Positions 33,736-45,244 of a DNA stretch of 64,000 nucleotides are shown here, one piece after another. Each line of letters starts with the position of its first letter. Position 1 is the first letter of the stretch. A program made the translations under genes and the position numbers. The stretch spans positions 29,251,167 through 29,315,166 of the forward strand of contig CM048842.1 in NCBI GenBank assembly GCA_026545765.1. The letters run 5' to 3'. A model generated the notes under the pieces. That model was given only the letters and a program-made list of their open reading frames with translations, was not told the origin of the DNA and searched no databases. Source of the DNA: Plantago major. Lineage: Eukaryota; Streptophyta; Magnoliopsida; Lamiales; Plantaginaceae.

Positions 33736-35080
33736 AACTCTCCAATCCGAACCTTTGCTCGTCCTCGAGCAAACAAACAACAAAGACAAGAACTAGACTC
33801 GAAACAAAAACGACAAATAGCACATAACAGAGTTAAACTCCCCAGTGACCGAATCTACCATTGTAAATATTAAATTCACAAGGTGCAAAAGTTTTGTACT
33901 CAACTAACCTTGGCAGAATAGTGCACAGAAAATCAAACAAGAACGTTTCTCAAGTAAATAACACTTAAGTCTAGCTCGCTAGTCCCTCACATGTGATTGT
34001 AGTGTAGCTCTCACTCTCTTGGAAGTGTCCAAATAGGGTATACGCTCAAAAAGTAAACTGGGAAGATGACTTTCGTCACAAAGATGCCTAAACTATCTTA
34101 TGCTATTGTACTCGTCTCATCAAGTTGAAAGGGACTTTTGGCAAGCGACTTAATTTTAAAAAATCTAAGGCTGATGCTGCTCCCCTTATTCAAATCATTC
34201 ATTTCAAACCTCAACCACGATTGCACTGTATATACAATGCATGGCCTCATTGGGCTCTTTTTATCTCAATTTTTTGCAGGTGTCTGTTTTACTGAAAGTC
34301 AGCACTTTTGTGCGTGTCAGTTTGGTATACCTGCCATCAACCTCACGGACATTTAGCTTTTCAGCCACGCCGGTATGTGGTAGTATTTGGAACACGCTTA
34401 ACACGACTAACAGTGATCAATTAAGACCACAGATTCACCCCAAGATTCAAATTCAGATAGCTTTGGGAAGCAGCAAATAGACTCTAAGCAAATATGCATA
34501 AACAGCTCAAGTAAAAAGTCGCAAAGGTAGAGAGTCTCCTCCCCAAACCTGTTCCTTGGAACGGGTTCGGAGGAGAAAAAACCAAAGAAACAAACATGCC
34601 TCGTCATCCCCAACGAAACTGAGTGCACATAAGTATGAAAAAGCACAAGTAATTCGTAAAAAACTTGCAAAACCCAGGAATCACACAATACAGTTGCCGG
34701 TATAATGTTTTTTCATCGTCTCAAGGCTTCTCATAGGATTTTTGGACTAAACAGCTACACAGAATTATTATTTACGAGAGAAACGGACTTATATGATTTT
34801 AAATCCACTACACTACTTCCAGCTAAATATGATACAAAACATAAGCAGCAAGCAAATTTATCATCTACAATAGACGTTCGACTTGGAAGAATAACTCACG
34901 ACTCACGAAGGTCTCTAGAACAAAAGGGAGAAGTCGACACATGCATAAAGAACAAAATTGAAAGACACTAGAGATTCAGATACTATACTAAGACGCACAG
35001 GTAAGAAACTAAAAAGCACATTCCCTTCCCCAAACCGAAACTCAAGCATGTCCTCAAGCTAAGAGTGAAAAGAAATAGAA
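33736..35080 (-). other. Element H: 3' non-coding region with three stem-loop/purine-tract modules
   Basis: LTR-adjacent purine tract (33736-33750) plus a perfect 8-bp hairpin TTTGCTCG-AGGA-CGAGCAAA (33754-33773). Middle module at 34541-34570 (GTTCC-AA-GGAAC). Distal module at 35023-35060 (AGCTTG-AGGA-CATGCT, one mismatch). The conserved block spans 34280-34441 with GCACTTTTGTGC (34302-34313). Confidence 0.75.
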
Positions 35081-35896
35081 ATGTGATTTGAAGTTAGTTG
35101 CCTTCGAGTGTACCTTTAAAGTCATGTACAAGACTCTATCGTGTTGGCTAACGGGTACTCTGGAAATTCTTGGGCTTCCCTGCCTTCGCGGCACCTTTCC
35201 TTCCCTGCAGGTAAGTGTGGGTGTAGAGTGGCCCGGTGTGTGCTCATATATATTTCTTCGTATCAACCTGTGCAACAGTATATGGTATAGTAGCGGCTCG
35301 CAACTCGCGTTGCGTGCCATGTACCTCAATAGTGCAAGTACGAGCGTGAAGACTAACGATCATGCGGGTAGACTTGATGAAAGGGCGTCCCAAAAGCAAT
35401 ATATCCTTCTCCATGTCTTTTCCCTTGACCCGAGACGACTCCACAACCACGAAATATGTCATAAACACAACACCGTCTAGTTTAACCGGAACATCTTCAA
35501 CTATACCCATGCACCTACTCCTTGTTCCATTGGCTAGCAAAACGAAGCATTTACGGGGCTCCAAACCTTTCAAGTTCAATCCTCATCAGTAGCAAAAGTC
35601 ATCAGATTACAGGCAACCCCCGTGTCAACAATACCAGTCAGCTCAGACGAGTTACCAATGCCGACAACCAAGTCAAAGCTATCCGCATCACTGACGCTTT
35701 TTTCCACCTTCTGAATCACAGGAGTAGTGGAATCCACCGTAAAGTGATTTGGTTCCGCATTCGCCTTCTCTACTGGAATCGCAGAACCAGATGTGACTAC
35801 GTCCATCTCCATTTCCTCAACTCTCACTTCTACCGGCTTCTCAAGTTCCGGTGTAGGTACTACCTCAACTACCTCCGGTGTCTTAACCTGGGCCAT
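35081..35896 (-). pseudogene. Element H: aspartic protease, frameshifted
   Basis: Retroviral-type protease. On the - strand the linker and N-terminal half (35896-35576) contain VVEVVPTPELEKPVEV and GIGNSSELTGIVDTGVACNLM, with active-site DTG around 35622-35632. A frameshift at about 35578 moves to the frame 35579-35244: LKGLEPRKCFVLLANGTRSRC, VVVESSRVKG and LLLGRPFIKSTRMIV. It is closely similar to F's protease (21498-21908). It is the last coding segment of H; beyond it lies only the non-coding region. Confidence 0.82.
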
Positions 35897-35908
35897 CGTA
35901 TTCTCAAG

Positions 35909-37186
35909 CTAGCAAGTGCAGGTAGCAAGAACAGACTTCACCTTTCCTGGCTTATCAAATGTCATCTCAACAGCTAGAACTCTGTGGGTTTCTACGGTCG
36001 CCAGGAACTTACCCCTTCCTCTTTGCAGAAATTGACCAACTAGATCCCCCAAAGTCTTCTCTAACCGATTTTGCGCTTGCTCAATGCTGTTGAACCGCTG
36101 ATCATTCCTGCTCTGATTTTTCCGTGCCTCAGCCCAGAACCTCTCGGAATGCTCCATATGGTTCCTAATTGCTTGATCAGAACTTCCCGGCACTTTCGTA
36201 GTTTGAACCTGAACTGGCTGAACTAGAACTGGTTGCTCCTGTGGCACATTCTCATAAAAGTTGTTGCCACCTTGGTTACCCCGCTAGTTACCACTCTGTC
36301 TGGTCTGCACCCAGTTGACTATCTCAGGAGTCGGGCTATCATTCATAATCTCCGGGAGACTACACATGCTAGCTCCATGCCCAAAGTTACTACAAAGGTT
36401 GCACCGCTCACTCGCCTGTGAGCCTGGAGCGGAGACCGTGCCAAGCATCCTCATCTCCTTGATATGATCTGCCAAATTGCAGTTACTAGGCCCTGAGGTT
36501 TCCTCCACAGCTCTAAATACACCCCTTCTAGACCGACTATGCGACCATTTCAGCCGGGAAATAGCAGCTAGCTTATCGAATGCTTCGGTCAAAGCAACAG
36601 GAGATGCTGTAAAAATGGTCCCATCAACAGTCATATCGACCATATTCTGAGCTTCCCAATCTAGGCCCTAATAAAACCTGTAACACAAATCCATCTCAGA
36701 CATCCTGTGGTGAGGGCACTGAGAGAGCATATTTAAAAACCGTTCCCGTGATTCATAGAAGCTCTCATCACTCATCTACATAAACTTCTCAATCTGGAGA
36801 CGGAGTTGCTTAGTCTTTTCAGCAGGATAGAACTTGTTCATGAAAGATTTATACAGAGCATCCCAAGTACAAATAGATCCCTCCGGCTGGTTAAGAAGGC
36901 AGCTCTTAGCCTTGTCCTGCATGCAAATGGGGAAGACCTTCTTCCTGATTTCCTCATCGGTCACATTAATTCCACCTGCGGTTAGCAGAATTCTAGCAAT
37001 CGTCCCCTCAAACTCTTTCAAAAACCTAATGACATCCTCATTAAACATTCCATAGTACTTAGGCAAGTCATGGAAGTGATGAGGCTTGATCTCCATGTTC
37101 CTGGCATCATTAGACAGTACAATTACTGACTTTCTAGCCTTAATCTAGCCAGGCTGCATGTAAGCCCCATATGTCAGCATAGCCAT
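35909..37186 (-). pseudogene. Element H: gag polyprotein, broken
   Basis: Capsid/nucleocapsid. The start chosen is ATG 37186 (MAMLTYGAYMQPG), about 145 nt from the PBS. A stop follows near 37148, then MEIKPHHFHDLPKYYGMFNED and EEIRKKVFPICMQDKAKSCL, WDALYKSFMNKFYPAEKTKQ (gag core). Further stops occur at 36776 and 36668. Then QNMVDMTVDG, a zinc knuckle CNLCSNFGHGASMC (CX2CX4HX4C, about 36365-36410) and a Gln/Arg-rich coiled-coil-like tail. The order and wording match F's gag, which lacks the first part. Non-functional. Confidence 0.85.
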
Positions 37187-37330
37187 TGGAATTTCCTTTC
37201 TAATAAACCTGTTGTTAAAGCTACACAACTCGAAAACTTGAAAAAGATCTTAGTTTCTGTTAGTGCACTAAACCGCAGGTTGGGAAACAAAAAAAAAATT
37301 TATACTCTAAATGCTACAGTAGGAATTAAT

Positions 37331-37348
37331 TCCCCGGTAGCGGCGCCA
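37331..37348 (-). other. Element H: Athila-type primer-binding site
   Basis: - strand TGGCGCCGCTACCGGGGA, directly after the 5' LTR with a four-base spacer. Two bases from the Athila consensus used for tRNA-Asp. Confidence 0.9.
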
Positions 37349-37352
37349 AATT

Positions 37353-38629
37353 TGATATGCTCAAATTATACTCTATAGAACTTAAGAGAATAAGCTGTAG
37401 TTGTAGACTATGCCTAACTCGGTATCGGTGTCTAGGGAATTAATTAAGCTACCACAATGAAATAGAGTAGAACGTTTGTTTGTGAGTAACAAGTTGGTTT
37501 TAAGTGATTTTACTTCTAAAACACAAATTAATACTAAAGAAAATAAATGGTTTTGATAAATGAGAGAAAGCGAACACAGTAGTGATGATCCAGTTATGCT
37601 AATTTGATGCCAAGGTAATCGCTCATATTTGTCACATGGTCGGTGTACAGAAAACAATCAATCCAATTCAACCAAGTCGTTTGCCGAAGATTTCAAACTA
37701 AATCGTCAAGTTTGTCAGACCGACGATTCTTAACCAAAACGATTTAGAGTATTTCAAACTAGCGTATTGGATTGATGGTTTATACGAAAATCTCAAACTT
37801 GAGGAACCTATATGAACGAATGTAAACCCTATATTCGAATCTGCATAACCATCACATAACTACCGAGTTCTGGAGAGGTTTAGTTACTCATAGTTGAAGT
37901 AAAGATGAAAGAATTCATAATTTTGGATACGCAAAGCATAAACAAAAAGATAATCGCAAGCAAGATCATACAACTTAACAGATGAATTAAGCACAATTGT
38001 ACGGAAGCAATAGAGAATAATCAACTTACTAAGAATTCGATGTTGATGGTTCCTTACAAGAGAAGAACCAAGCTCCAATATCAATCAATGTTCAAAAACT
38101 AGGGTTAGGTTGAGAGCAATGTATGAAAACTTGAGAATAGATGATAATCAAAACTAATTATATCTTTTTGTAACTAATTGAAAGTAGAAAAACTATGTCT
38201 GAATGAATTAGGAGAACAAATCGCAAAAGATCGGTAAAACCAAGCAACTGGCGGACACCAGTTTGCAAACTTGCATCGCCAGTAAGAAAAAGTGGCGTCG
38301 CCAGTTGCACCTCGAGTGCAACTGGCATACACCAGTTAAGAACTGGCATCGCCAGTTCTTCCTAGAAGGACCTTTTGACTCTTTTGACTCCAGTTCTTGG
38401 TATTTTGGCCTTCCTACTCCACTTCTAGCATCCATATGAGCATTGGAACTCCATATCTTGTATCAGCGTGTAAAATACATCATTTTTCCTTCAATTAGCG
38501 CGGTTTAGCCAAAGCACACAAAGAACAAAACAAGTAAAAATACTCTAGCAAAACTAATAAAACTAAACTCAAGGATGAAAACAAGACGGTAAAAAAGACC
38601 AGATGAGACTCTAAATTATCGTCTCATCA
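37353..38629 (-). repeat. Element H: 5' LTR
   Basis: 1277 bp. The palindromic words are well kept: AACTGGCGGACACCAGTT (38246-38263), AACTGGCATACACCAGTT (38320-38337), AACTGGCATCGCCAGTT (38340-38356). Confidence 0.9.
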
Positions 38630-40054
38630 TCTGCATTAGGTCTTGACTTGATTACTTGTGATTTTCCTCTCTCTCCCTCCCTCCCTCCCTCCCTCCCTCT
38701 CTATGTGTTGCTTTACCTGAGTATTTCTGTGGGTTCTGATAATCCTTGGTGCAGCTAATAGTGGACCACTCAGAAAGGAATAATAAAAGGTCTCTCCTCC
38801 ACTAAATATGTGCCTGTTTTTGGAAAGATGGGATAGCCAGATATAGTCTGGACTGATACTGGGGTGTATGGGGCTCCAGTTGCCTGCATTCAGAGTTGAT
38901 ACTGACTTGAGGTTGTCTCTATAAAAGAGACACATAAAAATGAGTATGCATTGGGATACTGGGGTGTTTGGGGTTCAGGCTGCCTGCATTCAGTCCTATG
39001 TGCTCACCTATGTTGCTGAAGATTTTGTATATCTACTGGGGTGTTAGAGTTCCAGCTGCCTGCATTCAGTGGTCAATCATATCAAATAAGAGTACCACCC
39101 TTTTGTTTTTTGCACTAAAAAGTTGTTAAGTTGTACTATAAAAGTTTTCTGATGAGTCTACACTTGAGTTGTGCACCTTGGTGTTCTGATAACACCAAAG
39201 ATTACTCTGTGTATTTGCAACACTGCTTTCTTTGCACCATGTAGGTCACTTTGCATATACATAACATATAGGTCTAGGTCTTGAGAGGACTTGAGTCTGG
39301 TAAATGTTTAGGGGGAGCTAGGAAAATCTTTTTGGGCAACTTTATTTAAGAAATACGCAGTTTTGAATTGAATTGTACCTTGATTCCTGATTATTTCTTA
39401 AATTTTAATATCCTACCTTTAAAGATTTTCTATTTTCTAACTCTCATGTTGATGTGCAGCTATTTTGAGTACTAACTTGTGTTACAGGTTGATGTACCAG
39501 ATCGATTGGACTAAAGGATTATTATTAGACACATTATTCTAATCCATAGCCACACAAGCCCACAAACCAGGCCCAACACTCTCAAGCCCATGACCTAAAC
39601 CTATTTTTCCATATTTACAACATCTCTCTATCTTTAACATAGCCGTATTTCTCTTAATCATCTCTTTTCTAGAGCTCAGAACTCTGGTACTTGTACATCT
39701 GGTTCAGGTCCTTCTGAGACTTCTCCGCGTGCGGATTTTGTTATACTCAGACAGCAGAATTTGGAAAAGTAAATGGTTCTTCTGACACTCCTGGTACTTC
39801 ATGAATCATGATGATGAGTTTTTGGTTTCCTCTCAAAAAGGGGGAGAAATGGTCTGCTTGATCTTGAAACCCTGCTTTATCTTGAATTGCATATCTTTGG
39901 CTTGTGCACAATCTTTTGTTGAACTCTATGTCTTGATTGTGAGTCTGTTCTATATTTCAGCTAAAGTTTGTCGTAGTGATGACTTCTCTTATTAAGGGGG
40001 AGTAACTGTTAGTGCAGGTTGAAGTTTTGTGAAGAATGGCAAAAAGGGGGAGAA
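38630..40054 (+). other. Element L: 3' non-coding region with repeats and multiple purine tracts
   Basis: No supported gene; the frame at 39801-39995 has no recognisable product. A (CCCT)n run lies at about 38666-38700. A 37-39 bp unit (ACTGGGGTGT...TGCCTGCATTCAG) repeats three times: 38855-38893, 38955-38993, 39033-39069. A stem-loop TTGGTGTT-ctgat-AACACCAA lies at 39178-39198. Purine tracts resembling the plus-strand primer occur at 39834-39847, 39996-40004 and, adjoining the LTR, 40041-40054. Confidence 0.7.
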
Positions 40055-41164
40055 TGAAAGTGCAAGTGTATCAGTCAGTGTTTTCACAACACCAGCTGAC
40101 TACATATTATATTGACCTTTAGTTATTATATTTTTCCTTTATTCACTTTGATTGGTTTCCATGTTGAGTTACTCGTTAAGTATATCAAAGAGGATGAAAA
40201 GTGCAGGTGTTCTCTTGCGTTGTTTTCACAACACCAGACGACAACACTTTACTGCTGCATTGAATATTTGATTCGATATTTTCCTTTTATCACCTTAACC
40301 AAGTTCCACAGTTTTAGGTTAATTGTGCAAGTCTAAATAAGTCAAGGGATTCGAGGATAATGCTTTGGATGAGTTTGAGCTAAGTAAGAAAGCAAATTTG
40401 TTGGAAAGAGTTATTTTCTTATTGGAGACTAAGAGAATCTTTGAAGAGGATATGGAGGAGATATACTTGGGAAGATCATCTATTGTGATCTAGACAAAAT
40501 CGGAACATTCCCATGCATGTGACTTGCGGCTGAAGCAGGAAGGAAAGAAATCGAAAGAGGAAGTAAAGCGTGTGAAGCAAGAAGAAATAAGCAAAGCAAA
40601 TATTGAACGAAGAAATACTTTCCGTATTGAAGAGAAGAGCTTAGGAAAGATCTTATACAAGACTTCTCGATGAATTCATGTCAAGATTCGGTGCTACAAA
40701 ATAGGAAGTTACCTTCTGGCCATTGTGCATTGTAAGGCTATATATAAAGCTAGAAGTCTATTCATTCAATTACGTGAGTCAGAGCAGTCTCCGAGTGTAT
40801 TCATAACACCTCACGTATTTGACAGTTTTCTAAGCTTTGTCTAGTTTTTCTACTAGACTTGGATAGGTAGTTCGATCCAACTACTTACTGTTTTTGTAAT
40901 TCATTATATCATCTTAGTGATTTCTTTTGCCTTGAGGCTCCGAGGGTTATGATATATTAACCCTCTAGAAACCATATTTGGTGTTCTTTTATTTCGCTGT
41001 GTTCTTCATTTGCTCTTTAGATTATCTTTAGTGTTAGTGTGTTTAACTAATATAGTTATATAAATTGTTTTTTACAGTATATCGAAGACACTGTTCAAGA
41101 GTATTCTTTGGTGTACTGTATACACTTGTTTACATTATACCAAATTCCGGTCCATACATTTTCA
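40055..41164 (+). repeat. Element L: 3' LTR
   Basis: 1110 bp, paired with 25952-27054; TATA-like ctatatataaag at about 40738-40749. Followed by duplication AGCTT. Confidence 0.92.
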
Positions 41165-41195
41165 AGCTTGAAAGGTGAAGACTATTTACCACCGC

Positions 41196-42306
41196 CATGG
41201 AATCATCCAGCAACATTTGTGGAGAAGAAAACATCAACGAAAATCCATTTGGGAATGTCGCCACTTCTGAACTTGAGCAGCTGCTTAAGATTCGACATGA
41301 GATTCAAGCTGAGAGAGAAGGACTGGAATAGGAAAGGCTAAGGATAGCCGAGGAAAGGTTGAGGTTAGATGAGAACCGAAGAAGGGATAACTACGCATGA
41401 GTAGAACTGGTGGACGAAGACAATAACACCATGCGCAACTATGTTATGCCAAGGCTTACACTGCATGCCTCGAGCATCTATCTTGATAGGATTTTGCGAG
41501 AATATGATCTAAAGGGAACTCATCTAAACCAACTACCACACTTCTACGGGAACCCAACCGAGGACCCGATGCAATTTATGAGATAATTCTACGCAATAGT
41601 TGGAGGAATACCATTGAACGGGCTCACGGAGTGTCAACTCAGAAGAAGTGTTTTCCCTAGCTGCCTTCAGGAAAAGGCGAAGAAATGTCTTATCTCACTA
41701 CCGTCAAGCAGCCTGACTACATGTTACGACGTTTTCAATAAATTTATACTCAAATACTTCCGATTGAAGAAGACATCCGACCAGAAGAGCCAAATCCAAA
41801 AATTCAACCAACTAGATGGAGAAACATTCTACGATGCGTGGGAAGATACAAGGATCTACTTGACAGGTGCCCGATGCACTCTTATGCACTGTTCGACAAG
41901 GTCAACAACTTTTATAGGGGAATTGACTCTATCAGCCAAGCACTTATTGACGGGGCATGTCAAGGGAACCTATTAGACGTACCCCCAAGAAGGTTTTGGG
42001 AGGTATGTGAGAACCATAGTGAAAACTCCATGCAAAAGGGATGAGGGAGAAGTGTCCGGTCTAAGGAGGTTTGTGCCGTCGAGGAAGTCCCATGGAAAAT
42101 GATCACGAAAAGGCTGGATGATATAAAGGCCGAGCTATCTAAGAGAGAGTCCGAATGAGAAGATGGACACAAGAAACCGTCAGAGGGGGCAAACTACATC
42201 CAAGATGGTGAACCATCCTCAAACCTAACTCCTCCGTCATACCGAACCTGGCACGAAGTTAGGCAACACCGGAGCGGACCTCTAACCCCCATAACACCGA
42301 TAAGGG
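41196..42306 (+). pseudogene. Element A: gag polyprotein, first part
   Basis: Capsid protein, closely related to E's gag. ATG 41196 follows the leader; the N-terminus is charged and helical with a stop at about 41330 and another near 41398. The core reads LNQLPHFYGNPTEDPMQFMR (stop at 41582), then LTECQLRRSVFPSCLQEKAKKCL. Near 41850 two bases are missing relative to E, shifting the frame from YDAWED to RYKDLLDRCPMHSYALFDKVNNFYRGIDSISQ; then LLDVPPRRFWEVCENHSENSMQKG and a Pro/Thr-rich linker. The element is cut at 42306 by element C and resumes at 52079. Confidence 0.82.
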
Positions 42307-43534
42307 TGATGCGCTCAGAAATTACTACTTATATTAACCCAAGTAGAAAAAGCGATTGTTGTAGACAATGCTCTTAACCACATGATCGTTCTCTCAAGGA
42401 ATTGATCAATCTAGTTCAAATAGAATAGACACGCTTGCATTTGTTGTAAACAGATAGTTGGATAGATTGGTGATACTTTAACCCTAGCATAAAATCTACA
42501 ATCCAAAGACAAGGTAATACCTAGATCATGCAATTTCTACAAACAAAGACGACAATAAATCCTTTCATGGAGTTTGCTTATACGAGAGGACCAACTAAGG
42601 CTACCTACTCGCAGATCATCGCCCTGCTATTGCTAGTTCAACCAAATATGGGCTATAAGTACGTATGAACTACAAAAAGCCTGTTACTAGCTATGCATTG
42701 ATCCGGATATAGCCTAATTAATGATAACGATAAAAGCATGTTCACACCGATACAACATGCGTTCTGTGATTAGAGGTAACAACCTGTCATGTACAAAATA
42801 AATAAGTAATTGTACGATTGATACCTGGATACGTCTAGGACACGAGATCATCTAGAAGGAAATATACTTCAATTGAAAGAGAGATTGAATCTCTAGATTG
42901 TTTACAATGCTTGATTTAAAGTGAATACAACTAGAGGGTATGAAGATATGAAAATATGAATGATACAAGTGGTCTATTTATATGACCAAGGAAGTAGAAG
43001 TTTAAATTAATGGAAAAAAACAACCAGAAATCATGGCTTGAATTGGTCTTGTCAGTGCTCACCGCGATGAGGGTCTCCTGATGTTCCCAGTCGCCGCGGT
43101 CTCGTCTTTTGCGAAGCCTCCGCGGTGAGCACTGAAAAGACCATACACCGCGGTGTTCACATTCTACTTTGCACTGCTGGACCGCGGTGAGCCTCCGTTA
43201 TGATGGAGCTCACCGCGGTGAGGTACCTCTCCGGGAAACCTCCCATTTTTCCCATTTCTTCCTATTTCCACTCCCTTTTCTCAACCTCCAAGTCACCACA
43301 TTGGAGTAATGGCCCACTACATGGCCTTGTATGCTTCTAGAAGCTTTGGAAGAGCTTCAAATTGCACAATGGTCCTCCATCTTCTTGCCTTAACATAAAA
43401 ACATCTAAAAAAGTACAAAAATACACAAAATACCCAAATGTGAAAATGAACTAAAACACTTATAAAAAGGCTAAAGGACATAACAAAATACAGCTAAAAA
43501 AGACTAAATGAGTCGTTAAAAAATCGACTCATCA
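42307..43534 (-). repeat. Element C: 3' LTR with CACCGCGGTG words
   Basis: 1228 bp. CTCACCGCGGTGAG and variants occur at 43054-43225, about 75-245 bp upstream of the - strand TATA-like box CATATAAATAG (around 42973-42983). This copy shows the empty site of element O (ggaaatatacttc near 42861). Confidence 0.9.
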
Positions 43535-45244
43535 AACTCCCCAAACCGAACCTTTACTCGTCCTCGAGCAAACAAGACTCTAAAACATCCTAGAAAAGAA
43601 AAAGCACAAATCCACGACAAAACACAGAAGAGTTCAATCAACAAGCTACCGGAATAACTATTGCATGAGTCAAGCCCAAAACTTATGTAAACTTGTATCC
43701 CCCTTAACGTTGGCAAGTAGCTTAGCAAAGATCACAATCTTCCGTTTCACTTGTAAATAAAACTTCGACTTACCCTAGCAGTCCATCACAAAAGGATAAT
43801 ATAAGTGCAACTCAAGTCTCTCCTCTGGAACTGTCCAGTAAATAAAGGTATTCGCTCAAGACTTAACATAGGAGGGTGACAACAACCGTCACAAAGATGC
43901 CACCAATATTACATGCTTTTGCACTCAATTCAAACGAATCAGAAAGGACTTTTTGGTGAAAGGGGTCGAAATAAATACAGGGAATAGAAATAGCTGATGT
44001 TCTCGTGCTTTGCTCTTTTTGCACGTTTTATTTCTTTTTTTTTCTTGTGCTTTGCTCTTTTTGCACAGATTTTCATATTTTTTCATTTTTTATCTCAATT
44101 TTGCAAGTGTATCCCAATAGGTTGCTCAAGATCCGCACTTTGGTGCGTGTCGGTTTGGAGTACACCCCATGAACCCTCACAACATACGAGAACCGCCCAC
44201 GCGCTGGTTTATAGGTAGTGTTTGGCATGCAATTTGAGAACATAACCATCAACCCTCATAGCATACACACAATCAGGCCCGCGTTGGTTTATAGGTAGTA
44301 TTTGGAAATGCCCAACATGATCACAAGGATCCTGGGAAAACACTGCGAGATTTTTCTTTTTTTTTTAGAACAGCAGCAAGCAATACAAAGTGGGTTTTCA
44401 AAATCGACCAAATGCTCAAATACAGAAAGGAGTGAGCCTGAGTATGAAGTAACAAGTACCCTTCTCCCCAAACCTGTTCCTTGGAACGGGTTTGGGAATC
44501 GAGATAACAAGTCAAAATGTCGTTCGTCATACTAGTTTTAAAAAGAGTGCACATGTATATGAAGTGGCGCAAGGATTTTCCTTGCTCATCCTACTAGAAT
44601 CACACATTTGCTGGTACAATATTTTTTCATCGGCTCAAATAGGCTTCTCACCAGCTTTTTGACTGCTAGAATAGGAAGTCTTTCTATTTACAAGTGAAAC
44701 GGACTAAAGTGATTGTTGAAAATTCCTAAATACTAGTTAAAGGCCATCAAAGATCACATCAATAAAAGGCTTATCTAATGCAATAGATAACCGACTTGTC
44801 AAAAGAACTCAAACTCGACATACAAAAAAGTTTGAAATAGGCCAAAAGACGACTCACACAAGTTTAAGCTAAAGTGGCTAACATACCACCCCACATAATC
44901 ACAAGAGTAGCAAACATACCACTCAACACCACCAACCTAAAAAGAAAAAACAAAGAACACATATATACATATATATACAAAGCAGCGTAAATAAAACATA
45001 CCGAGGCATTTAATCATAAGCATACAACTTCCCTCCCCAAACCTATTCAATAGCTAGACGCTAGCATAAAGAATAAATAAAAGGACAAAGTTGTAGAGTT
45101 ACCGCCCGTAGTATGCCTCGGTTGGCATGGTCAATGGAAAGAGGGTGGATCGTGTGGTTCGGATGATGATCCTCCTCCAAAACGCTGCTGCCAATCTTCC
45201 ATCTGAGCTTTGCGCATCTACTCCATTCGTGCTAGGCGCTCAGT
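43535..45244 (-). other. Element C: 3' non-coding region with modules and a duplicated conserved block
   Basis: LTR-adjacent purine tract (43535-43548) with stem-loop TTTGCTCG-AGGA-CGAGTAAA (43553-43572, one G-T). Middle module is an inverted repeat of 13+13 bases (44468-44495, around GTTCC-AA-GGAAC). Distal module at 45034-45065 with GCTAG-acg-CTAGC. The conserved block (44105-44335) is partly duplicated here: ggtttataggtagt-TTTGG appears at 44203-44224 and again at 44287-44308. Confidence 0.72.

Larger units (their letters stand above)
32403..38629 (-). mobile_element. Element H: Athila-like element with gag and protease only
   Basis: LTRs 32403-33735 and 37353-38629, near-duplication TCTAC/TCTGC (32398-32402, 38630-38634), PBS 37331-37348, gag, protease, 3' non-coding region, purine tract. 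The interior is 3.6 kb with no RT, RNase H, integrase or env-like ORF, an organisation like the TR-GAG class of plant non-autonomous elements but with protease kept. It is the most complete of the non-autonomous elements here: both LTRs, PBS and purine tract are present. Confidence 0.9.
25952..41164 (+). mobile_element. Element L: SIRE/Maximus-like Ty1/copia retrotransposon, split by H
   Basis: LTRs 25952-27054 and 40055-41164 (TGAAAGTGC...TTTTCA), duplication AGCTT (25947-25951, 41165-41169), PBS 27057, gag, protease, integrase, RT, RNase H in copia order, long 3' non-coding region, purine tract aaaaagggggagaa (40041-40054). Without H (32403-38629 plus 5 bp) it is about 9.0 kb. The lineage call rests on RNase H/RT wording (TESEYIAAGSC, WYSQKQN) and on the long region after pol. 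Confidence 0.92.

Noticed and set aside
38666..38700. (CCCT)n run as a regulatory site
   Set aside because: A simple microsatellite in non-coding element DNA; no further support.
39801..39995. Possible env-like protein of copia L
   Set aside because: 64 codons, no homology seen, lies between purine tracts in a non-coding region.
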